Shown piece after piece: positions 1-6,582 of a DNA stretch of 18,865 bases. The notes under the pieces were generated by a model that was given only the letters and a program-made list of their open reading frames with translations, searched no databases and was not told the origin of the DNA. Within the stretch, counting starts at the first letter, position 1; the number at the start of each line of letters is the position of its first letter. The stretch covers positions 1 to 18,865 of the forward strand of contig CAMNLN010000025.1 in the NCBI GenBank assembly GCA_946543025.1. The letters are read 5' to 3'. Source of the stretch: an uncultured Verrucomicrobiota bacterium. Lineage in GTDB: Bacteria > Verrucomicrobiota > Kiritimatiellia > RFP12 > UBA1067. A program made the translations under genes and the position numbers.

Positions 1-16
1 CGGACAAACGCCGAAG

Positions 17-913
17 TCACGCTTCGTCCGGCTCGACATGGATCGTCGCGTCCGTCACCCCGATTCCCGCCGCCAGCACAGCCGCCTTTACGTCGTGCCC
101 GATGGCATGCCCGTCGACCAACGAGACGTGCCGATCTACCTGCACATGGAGATCGGCCTGGATCGTCCCCCCATAGCGGCGCGTCCGCACGTGGTGGACC
201 CCTCTCACGCCTGGGACGCCGCGCGCGATGCGCTCCACGTCCGCCGTCGCCTCGTCGCAGTTCGCGTCTGTCAGTCCCTCGAACGCGGGCTTCACGATCC
301 GCCATGCCACATGCAGGATGAACCCGCCCACAAGCGTCGCGCCCACGGCGTCAAGCCACTTCAGCGACGGCCAGAAATGCGCGGCCGCCACGGCCGCCGC
401 CACCGGCAGAGAGCTGATTGCGTCAGACCGGTGGTGCCAGGCGTTCGCCTCCGTGGCCGGCGAGTTCCGTCGCTTCGCGACGGCATGCGTCCAGCGGTAG
501 AGGAACTCCTTCACGGCGACCGACGCGAGGGCCACGCAGCACGCGGCCAGACCAGGCACCTTCGGCTCCCCCCAGACGAGCGTCTTGACGCCGTCCCAGG
601 CGATCTCCACCGCTACCACGGCCACCGTCACGCCGATGAGGGCCGTCACGGCGCCCTCGATCTTGCCGTGTCCGTAGGGATGTCCCTCGTCGGCCGGCAT
701 GACCCAATACTTGACGCCGAAGATGATCGCGGCGTCTGTAAAGAGGTCGGAAAGCGAATGGACGGCGTCCGCCACGAGCGCCTGCGACGAGGCGCATATC
801 CCGCCCGCCATCTTCGCGAGCGCGAGGAGGATGTTCATGACGGCGCCCGCGACCGTCACCCGCCGGATGTCGGCGGCCTCTGCTCGACGGGCCTGCTCGC
901 CGTCGCTGTTCAT
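17..913 (-). CDS. Cation diffusion facilitator (CDF) family metal exporter
   Basis: A 298-residue inner-membrane protein of usual CDF length. CDF proteins export divalent metals (Zn, Fe, Mn, Cd) from the cytoplasm in exchange for protons. The metal-site pattern is visible: D49 with H52 and D56 in TM2 (ADAVHSLSD) and H160 with D164 in TM5 (AWHHRSD), plus the family's HPYGHGK loop at about 78-84. About six hydrophobic segments are followed by a soluble C-terminal domain from about residue 215 with the typical histidine-rich alternating pattern. The ATG at 913 overlaps the TGA of the upstream symporter gene by 4 bases (ATGA), so translational coupling is likely. It is the last gene seen in the operon; only 16 bases follow in the window. 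The HxxxD pair resembles zinc/iron exporters, but the metal cannot be fixed from sequence. Confidence 0.93.
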   Translation of the reverse strand: MNSDGEQARRAEAADIRRVTVAGAVMNILLALAKMAGGICASSQALVADAVHSLSDLFTDAAIIFGVKYWVMPADEGHPYGHGKIEGAVTALIGVTVAVVAVEIAWDGVKTLVWGEPKVPGLAACCVALASVAVKEFLYRWTHAVAKRRNSPATEANAWHHRSDAISSLPVAAAVAAAHFWPSLKWLDAVGATLVGGFILHVAWRIVKPAFEGLTDANCDEATADVERIARGVPGVRGVHHVRTRRYGGTIQADLHVQVDRHVSLVDGHAIGHDVKAAVLAAGIGVTDATIHVEPDEA

Positions 914-2079
914 GCCACGACCTCCGTCTTGTCTTCCGAACGGAACCTGTCCACAATCAGTGCGATCGCGCCGTCTCCCGTGAGGTTGCAGGCGGTGCCC
1001 ATGCCATCCAGCGCCATGTACGCCGCCAACAGGACGGCATAGTGCTCCGGCGTGATGCCGAGCGCCGCCTCGGCGATCGGCGCGGAGGCGAGCACCACGC
1101 CCCCCGGCACGCCGGGCGCGGCCACCGCAAGCACGCTGATCATGAAAACGTATTCCGCGAACGCTCCGATTTCAAGCGTTCCGCCGGCGAGAACCACGAA
1201 CCCCGCGCCGTAGACAACCATGTTCGCCATGCTTCCAGCGAGGTGGATGTTCGCGCAGAGCGGAATTACGAGGTTGGCGGTCTCCTCCGAAACCCCGTTC
1301 GCGCGCGTCTGACGAAGCGTGACGGGAATCGTCGCGGCCGACGAGCAACACCCCCAGCCGGTGAGGTAAGCCGGCAACATCGTCCACAACGCCTTGAGCG
1401 GGTTTCGGCGCGCGACCGCTCCGGCGACAACATACTGCATCAGCAGCACCGCCACCGTCATCGCGAACGCGACGCCCATGATCTTCAGGCACGAGCCGCC
1501 CACGACGAGCAGCCGTCCGCTCGCCGCGAGGTCGGCGACGACCGTAAGGATGTAGAGCGGCAGAAGCGGTGCCACGACCTTCCGGATCGAAAGCGTCACG
1601 ACTGTCTTCATCTCGTCGAACGCCCGCGTCAGCGTCTCGCACGGACGCACCGACATCACCAGCCCGAACATGAACGCCGTTGCCATCGCAGTGGTCACTC
1701 CCATGACAGGCGGGATGGCAAGCTTGAAGTAGGCGGGGAACTCCTTCGCAGCTACGGCCGCACCGAGCGTCCCGTCGAGGAACGTCGGGAACACGGCCTT
1801 GGCGACACCGAACGCGCACATGCCGGACAGCAGCGTCGAGGCGTAGGCAAGGCACATCGTCAGCAGCAACATCCGCCCGGCGCGGCGCCCGGCCTCCGCA
1901 ATCGCCGGCGTGACAAGCGCAACGATGATGAACGGCACGATGAACTTGATGAACTGACCGAACGTGCCGCCAAAGGAATTCAGCGTACGAAGCACGCACG
2001 AAGGCGCGCACACGCCGATCGCCGCGCCGGCCGCCATCGAGGCCGCAAGCCAACAAAGAACTGACCGTTCGCCCTTCAA
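910..2079 (-). CDS. Dicarboxylate/amino acid:cation symporter (SDF/DAACS family)
   Basis: A 389-residue multi-pass membrane protein that should use a Na+ or H+ gradient to import a dicarboxylate or amino acid. Family marks are present in order: the serine-containing re-entrant loop HP1 (GCCSSAATIP, about 243-252), the TM7 region with NLVIPLCANIH (269-279), the small-residue HP2 loop (AAPGVPGG, 320-327) and the TM8 motif NLTGDGA (365-371), which holds the substrate-binding Asn/Asp positions. The only start that keeps TM1 intact is TTG at 2079; an in-frame TGA lies just upstream and the first ATG is at residue 15, inside TM1. A GAAGG ribosome-site-like sequence sits 7 bases before the TTG within the 7-base repeat array. 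The stop overlaps the CDF start (ATGA). Substrate unknown; with a fumarase-type enzyme in the same gene run, a C4-dicarboxylate is a reasonable guess. Confidence 0.9.
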   Translation of the reverse strand: MKGERSVLCWLAASMAAGAAIGVCAPSCVLRTLNSFGGTFGQFIKFIVPFIIVALVTPAIAEAGRRAGRMLLLTMCLAYASTLLSGMCAFGVAKAVFPTFLDGTLGAAVAAKEFPAYFKLAIPPVMGVTTAMATAFMFGLVMSVRPCETLTRAFDEMKTVVTLSIRKVVAPLLPLYILTVVADLAASGRLLVVGGSCLKIMGVAFAMTVAVLLMQYVVAGAVARRNPLKALWTMLPAYLTGWGCCSSAATIPVTLRQTRANGVSEETANLVIPLCANIHLAGSMANMVVYGAGFVVLAGGTLEIGAFAEYVFMISVLAVAAPGVPGGVVLASAPIAEAALGITPEHYAVLLAAYMALDGMGTACNLTGDGAIALIVDRFRSEDKTEVVA

Positions 2080-2100
2080 CTTTCAACCTTCGGCTTTCAA
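2066..2100 (-). repeat. Degenerate 7-base tandem repeat (NNGAANG, five units)
   Basis: Read on the minus strand, 2100 down to 2066 divides into five consecutive heptads: TTGAAAG, CCGAAGG, TTGAAAG, TTGAAGG, GCGAACG. G, A, A and G are fixed at unit positions 3, 4, 5 and 7. The array starts directly after the TAA stop of the galactosidase gene. Its fourth unit begins exactly with the TTG start codon of the symporter gene, and the second unit provides a GAAGG ribosome-site-like sequence at a 7-base distance. Confidence 0.7.
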
Positions 2101-4347
2101 TTACTTGAACGACAGCGTCACCGGCACGTCCTGCGTCTTCTCCGCCGCAAGCGTCACCGCCAGCACCTTGCCACCGGCCTCGCGGCGTGCCGCAGCCGTC
2201 ACGCCGTCCGGCACGGAGACCGACTTGAACGCGAAGCTCTCCGGAATGAAGAACCGCGCCGTCATCGGGAAGCCGCCGATCATGTTGAGCGTAACGCACA
2301 GGGCGTCATCCGCCCACTGCTGCCCCTTCAGCTCCACGCCGCCTTGCGTGACATGGCGGTCGCTTGTGAGGAACTGCGGATGAGCGGCATACGGCTGCAT
2401 CGCGATCAGACGCACGCTGCGCGGCGGCACCTGCATCGTGAAGCGTTCCTGATTGACGCCTTGCCACGTTTCGGTCCAGAACTCCCAGCAGGCGAACGGC
2501 TGGTCCGCCGCCTCGCCGATCTCGCTCCAGTCGAAGCCGACCTCCGCCTGCTCGTCGTTCCAGTTGAAGAGCGCCACCACGTGCCACGAACCGAACGGAC
2601 GCTTCACCCCCAGATTCCAGATCGGCAAGTGGCCGAACTGCGGGTAGAGGTTGCCGGGGCGCACGTCACAGACCGGCAGGGACTGCTGCAGCAGCCGGAT
2701 GCGGTCGGGCGCCAGCTCGCCCAGCTTGTCGCCCGCGAACATCTGCTGGCCGGGGAGCGCGATGACCGTCGCCTCCACGCGCGCCTGCTCGATGCCGAGC
2801 GCGTTCTGGCTGATCATCATGCAGTCGGGGTCGGCCCAGAAGACGACATTATGCGAGAAAATCTGATTAATCGTGCAACGCGCCTGAAGGAGAAGATTCT
2901 CCCACTTGACGGGCTGGTTGGGATGTACGATGTCCGCGCCCGTGCGGCTCGCGTCCGCGTATGCCGCCTCAGCGCCGGTGAAATGGCCCTGACAGGCGAG
3001 GAAGATGCGGTCGTCGCCGATGCCTTCGCGAAACGCCTTCACGCACAGCTCGAACGGGTTGGGGCAGGAGGGATCCGCGAAGCAGGCGCGCACTTCGGGC
3101 CGTTCGTACTTGTGGGCGCAGTAGCCCGGGCCGCGGCCGGACATGCCGTCGATCTTGAAGAACTCGTAGCCCCAGTCGCGCGAGGCGGTGCGGAAGATGT
3201 CGCGCAAATGGTCGCGCGCGGCCTTCACGGTGGGGTCGAGCGTGAACTTTCCGTTCCAGCACGAAAGCGGCTTGCCGTCCTTGCCGTGGAGGAACCAATC
3301 CTTGTGCGCAAGGTAGAAGTTCGTGCTGCCCGTGCCGAACGGCGCCATCCAGAGGCCGGGCCGGAATCCGAGCTTGCGAATCTCGTCCGCGAGCCACTTC
3401 ATCCCTTCTGGGAACTGCGGCTTGTAGTATTCGAGGTTCATGTTGTGGAAGTTGGAGACGGGGAGCTTGGGCGAATTGTCCTGCCATGACTCGATCGACC
3501 AGATCTCCAGCCCGAACGGCTTGAGGTACTTCGCGCCAAGGCGCGCCTCGGCGAGGTTTTCCTTGGATCCGGCCTGGTCGAAGTAGATGTTCCAGCTCAT
3601 CCATCCCGTTGGCGCGCGGGGACAGCGCGTCCTGTCGATCGGCGCGTAGTACGGCACCCAGCGGCTGCGGTAGTAGTCGCGCTCGACGTTGAGACGAATC
3701 CGCGCCGCGTCCGGGTCGGAGATGTCCGCGTAGACCGAGAACGACCACGTGCCTGGCGCGCCCGACTCCAGAACGGCCCCACTCGGCGCGAGAATCTGGA
3801 ACGCCTCGTCGCGGCTGGGCGAGAAGAGCGTATTGAAAAGAGCCGAGTCGGCGGCGCCCGAAGACAGCTGCAGCACGCGGTCATCGGGAAGTGGCGACGT
3901 GTTGGCCGCGAACGCGTCGGTGCGTCCGTGTATCTCGCCCGCGTAGGAAAGGTGCCCGCGGTAGGCAAGCGCCGTACGGTGATAGACGAGCATTTCCAGC
4001 CGTGCGCCGTTGGGCTGGAAGGTAATGTAACCTTGCGCATCGTTGTTGCAGTCGATCACCGCCAGTCGGCGCGGCACGCCGTCGCGCGGGTCGCCCACCT
4101 TCCAGTCGGCCTTCGGGTCAGCCGCCGCGTCCGTAGCCTTCTCTGGCCCCAGGAACGCAAGCTCGCCGCTCATCTCGATGCCCGAGGGACGGTGCGTCAG
4201 CTTGAGCGTCGCGCCCTCCTCCGCGAACGACACGTCCCACTCGCCGGCCGCGAAGGCCGTGTCGCCGCATGCCGCCGCCGTCGCCAGGCACCCGCCCACG
4301 AGAAGCGCGTTTCGCGCCCATGTTCCAAAGTTCATCTTGCTCTTCAT
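2101..4347 (-). CDS. Exported alpha-galactosidase-like glycoside hydrolase (clan GH-D, GH36-like)
   Basis: A 748-residue protein expected to remove terminal alpha-galactosyl groups from oligo- or polysaccharides outside the cytoplasm. An N-terminal signal sequence (residues 1 to about 33, AFA before the likely cut) contains two cysteines (C20, C27) that could alternatively mark a lipoprotein. A beta-rich N-terminal domain (about 35-230) precedes a TIM barrel that begins at GWMSWN (248-253). The strand motif FFKIDG puts the candidate nucleophile at D400, in the GH36/GH27 KxD position; the SRTGAD segment (467-472) is the likely acid/base region (D472). A C-terminal beta domain runs from about 585 to the end. 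The start ATG at 4347 has AAAGGA 9 bases upstream, and an extended -10 promoter lies 27 bases upstream, so it can be transcribed separately from the genes before it. Family assignment at clan level is firm; exact substrate is inferred. Confidence 0.85.
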   Translation of the reverse strand: MKSKMNFGTWARNALLVGGCLATAAACGDTAFAAGEWDVSFAEEGATLKLTHRPSGIEMSGELAFLGPEKATDAAADPKADWKVGDPRDGVPRRLAVIDCNNDAQGYITFQPNGARLEMLVYHRTALAYRGHLSYAGEIHGRTDAFAANTSPLPDDRVLQLSSGAADSALFNTLFSPSRDEAFQILAPSGAVLESGAPGTWSFSVYADISDPDAARIRLNVERDYYRSRWVPYYAPIDRTRCPRAPTGWMSWNIYFDQAGSKENLAEARLGAKYLKPFGLEIWSIESWQDNSPKLPVSNFHNMNLEYYKPQFPEGMKWLADEIRKLGFRPGLWMAPFGTGSTNFYLAHKDWFLHGKDGKPLSCWNGKFTLDPTVKAARDHLRDIFRTASRDWGYEFFKIDGMSGRGPGYCAHKYERPEVRACFADPSCPNPFELCVKAFREGIGDDRIFLACQGHFTGAEAAYADASRTGADIVHPNQPVKWENLLLQARCTINQIFSHNVVFWADPDCMMISQNALGIEQARVEATVIALPGQQMFAGDKLGELAPDRIRLLQQSLPVCDVRPGNLYPQFGHLPIWNLGVKRPFGSWHVVALFNWNDEQAEVGFDWSEIGEAADQPFACWEFWTETWQGVNQERFTMQVPPRSVRLIAMQPYAAHPQFLTSDRHVTQGGVELKGQQWADDALCVTLNMIGGFPMTARFFIPESFAFKSVSVPDGVTAAARREAGGKVLAVTLAAEKTQDVPVTLSFK

Positions 4348-4371
4348 CCTGTTCGGTCCTTTCCGCTGATG

Positions 4372-4383
4372 CCATTATAGCAC
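4372..4383 (-). promoter_or_regulatory. Extended -10 promoter box GTGCTATAATGG for the galactosidase gene
   Basis: On the minus strand this is TGC followed by a perfect TATAAT (4379 down to 4374). It is identical over 12 bases to the box before gatC at 13954-13965. No convincing -35 hexamer is visible 16-19 bases upstream, as expected for an extended -10 promoter. The TATAAT overlaps the TAA stop codon of the upstream gene (4377-4375). The predicted transcript start near 4367 gives a leader of about 20 bases containing AAAGGA. Confidence 0.75.
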
Positions 4384-5619
4384 GTCCGTCGCTGGATGCG
4401 TTGTCGGCGCTTCGTGCGCGGGCGCCGCAAAGTTCCTGATGACCTCGCAGTCGGCCGCCGGATAGTTGCCGGGATCGACGCACTCCATCACGATGCCCGC
4501 CGCACCGCATCGCGCCGCGATCTCCAGCAGCCGGCGTATCGCCTCGGGCGGCGTCACGCCCGCCCATTTCGCGAGCTGGCCGTAAGAAGGCTGGGATTTC
4601 GCGAAGTTGTAGGCGCGTATCGGGAAGTAGGTCTTGCATCGCCCTTTCACGTATCCCGCGACATGGCGGAATATCCGCTCGGTCGAGCCGAACGGGTCCT
4701 TCTCGTCCGCCGCGATCGAAACCACCGCCAGGCCATCCACGAATCCCTCGTCAACCACCTTCCGCCAGTCGAATCCGCAACCGGCGTAGTTCCAGTCGGG
4801 GCCGTCCTGAACGCGCATGTTGCCGACGGTGATGACGAACGGCACGTCACGCCCCGAAGCGCGTATCTCCTCGCGAATCGCGCGATAGTAGGCGTAGTGG
4901 CCGCGCGCGACGACCTCCAGCCAGCGCGGGTCGTGGAAATCCTTCGGAACGGGTACGCCGGGATGGCACCGCGCCCATTCGTCCAGATTCGGCTTCACGT
5001 AGTCGTCGCGCGGACCGTAGCCGCCATTGCGCGTCGTGTCGAGATAGATCATCTGCGCGCCGCGCGCGAGAATCTCGCGCACGATCGCGCGCCGATGCGC
5101 GATCACCTCGGGGTACGCGAAGGACGCGTGGTGCATTCCAATCTTCCCGTCCGCGGACCGGCACCAGTACTGCGGATGCTCGAGTGTCCACTCTCCGAGG
5201 CTCCAGTAGCGATTGCTGTGCGCGTCCTCCTGCAAGAGATGCGCCCCGTAGCGCTTCACGCCCGACATGCCGGCGCAAAGGCCGTACACCGTCTTGAGCG
5301 CGTCCGGCTCGCACCGTTGGTAGCGCACCCAGCCGCGCACGGGCAACGTGAGCGGTACGCGCCGCTTGTCGAGCGGCTGCTCCAGCACGGCAAGGTCCTC
5401 CGCCTCGCTCGCGTAGCGCGGGATGCCGCCGGAATGGGTTCGCCACAGGATCGTGTCCGCCCCTGTCTCGCAGACGCGCGCCAGTACCTGTCGCATTCCC
5501 TTATCCGTCTCCGTGTCCATCACGGGCGCGTAGTCGAACCCGTCCACAAGCGCGATCTTCTCGAACGCGACCAAGGCGCCCGTCGCCATGAGGCATATGC
5601 AAGCCAGCCGCGCTTTCAT
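4375..5619 (-). CDS. Exported TIM-barrel glycosidase-like protein, family unresolved
   Basis: A 414-residue protein with a short N-terminal signal sequence (about residues 1-18, hydrophobic core LACICLMATGALVA). The alternation of strands and helices, with acidic residues at strand ends (D194 in IYLDTTR, E379 in IVMECVD) and many aromatic residues, suggests an (alpha/beta)8 glycoside-hydrolase fold similar to the GH10-like (GHL10/DUF187-type) group. I cannot name a family or substrate. The frame is open further upstream, but ATG at 5619 is the clear start: GGGAGGTGA sits 4 bases before it, the signal sequence begins there, and it overlaps the upstream TGA by 4 bases (ATGA). The gene ends in TAA inside the promoter box of the next gene. 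Context with GH105, GH36 and GH31 genes supports a role in polysaccharide breakdown. Confidence 0.75.
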   Translation of the reverse strand: MKARLACICLMATGALVAFEKIALVDGFDYAPVMDTETDKGMRQVLARVCETGADTILWRTHSGGIPRYASEAEDLAVLEQPLDKRRVPLTLPVRGWVRYQRCEPDALKTVYGLCAGMSGVKRYGAHLLQEDAHSNRYWSLGEWTLEHPQYWCRSADGKIGMHHASFAYPEVIAHRRAIVREILARGAQMIYLDTTRNGGYGPRDDYVKPNLDEWARCHPGVPVPKDFHDPRWLEVVARGHYAYYRAIREEIRASGRDVPFVITVGNMRVQDGPDWNYAGCGFDWRKVVDEGFVDGLAVVSIAADEKDPFGSTERIFRHVAGYVKGRCKTYFPIRAYNFAKSQPSYGQLAKWAGVTPPEAIRRLLEIAARCGAAGIVMECVDPGNYPAADCEVIRNFAAPAHEAPTTHPATDVL

Positions 5620-6563
5620 CGCGTCACCTCCCGCCGATAGACCATTCCATCGCGGTCGTACAGGATCGACCTTCCGTCCGGCGCGAACGATGGATTGCGC
5701 CCGGCGGCGATCCGGCGCGTAGCACGACCATCTGCCGACATCACGTAGACGCCCCAGCCGCTGTCGCCGTCGCGAAAGCCGGTGTATGCGATCAGCTTGC
5801 CGTCCGGACTCCATGCCGGCGCGTAGGCCGCCTCGTGAAGCGTCGTGAGGTACGTGCGCCTGTCAATATCATCAATGGGCGAAACGACAAGCCGCCACGG
5901 TTCGCGGAACTTCGCCAGTTCGGCGCGGAGCAACAGCTTTCCGTCCGGCGAGACGCGCGGCTCGCAGCACGCGGTGTTGCTTTCCGGCAGCAGGCAGACA
6001 GTGCGTTGCCCGCCGCCGTCCAGCGCGACGGCAGCGATTCCCACGCGGCTGATCGCCTGCGAATCCGCGGCCTCCGCCGCCGGGACTTTCACGCGGTCGC
6101 AGGCGAAATAGACCGTCCGTCCGTTCGGCGCGAACGAAGCCGCGTAGGCGCGCTGCCGCCCTTGCGTGAGCTGTCGCCGCACACCGTCCTTCCACAACCA
6201 CAGGTTCCAGCCCGTCTGGTCGTCCCGCGCCGCAAAGCCGGTCTTCGCCTCGTTTGCGAAAGTGTACAGCACGCTTCCGTCCGCTCCCCATTCCGGGAAA
6301 CACGCCTGTCCTTCTTCTGGCGAGATACGCGTCTCGCGTCCGGTCCCAAGATCGCGCACGAACACGGCAAAGCGTCCGCGCTCCAGCCGCTGGAGGAGAA
6401 GCCTCCGCCCGTCATCCGCAAGAGACGCTTCTTCGCCCAGGCAGATCGCGACCTCGGCGCCTGCCGACACGACCTCACCCGAGACGGCGCGCGTCCCCGC
6501 TTCCGCGCTCGACGCGCACGTCGCCGCCAGGAAAATACGAGCTACCGCCCACGCTCTTTTCAT
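5616..6563 (-). CDS. Exported TolB-like (PD40/WD40-like) beta-propeller protein
   Basis: A protein of about 315 residues with a signal sequence ending near SSAEA|GT. The C-terminal part carries repeated TolB-type blades of the form 'PDG+hydrophobic strand': WSPDGKLIAYTG, then YVMSADGRATRRI, then FAPDGRSILYD; earlier copies read FAPNGRTVYFACD and VSPDGKLLLRA. Such propellers bind proteins or ligands and are not usually catalytic on their own; a role in recognising glycans or in the cell envelope is possible. Start choice is uncertain: ATG at 6563 begins directly with the basic signal-peptide end (MKRAW), ATG at 6575 would add four residues, and neither has a strong ribosome site. It follows the GH105 fusion gene by 19 bases and its TGA overlaps the next ATG (ATGA). 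Confidence 0.78.
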   Translation of the reverse strand: MKRAWAVARIFLAATCASSAEAGTRAVSGEVVSAGAEVAICLGEEASLADDGRRLLLQRLERGRFAVFVRDLGTGRETRISPEEGQACFPEWGADGSVLYTFANEAKTGFAARDDQTGWNLWLWKDGVRRQLTQGRQRAYAASFAPNGRTVYFACDRVKVPAAEAADSQAISRVGIAAVALDGGGQRTVCLLPESNTACCEPRVSPDGKLLLRAELAKFREPWRLVVSPIDDIDRRTYLTTLHEAAYAPAWSPDGKLIAYTGFRDGDSGWGVYVMSADGRATRRIAAGRNPSFAPDGRSILYDRDGMVYRREVTR

Positions 6564-6582
6564 TCCGCGTTCCATCGCATGG

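Noticed and set aside
2344..3489. 381-codon plus-strand frame opposite the galactosidase gene
   Set aside because: Antisense of a convincing GH36-like gene; it lacks any motif and is explained by high third-position GC.
5620..5814. N-terminal extension of the TIM-barrel gene by 65 codons
   Set aside because: It overlaps the TolB-like gene, is Arg-rich and would bury the signal sequence; ATG 5619 has a strong ribosome site.
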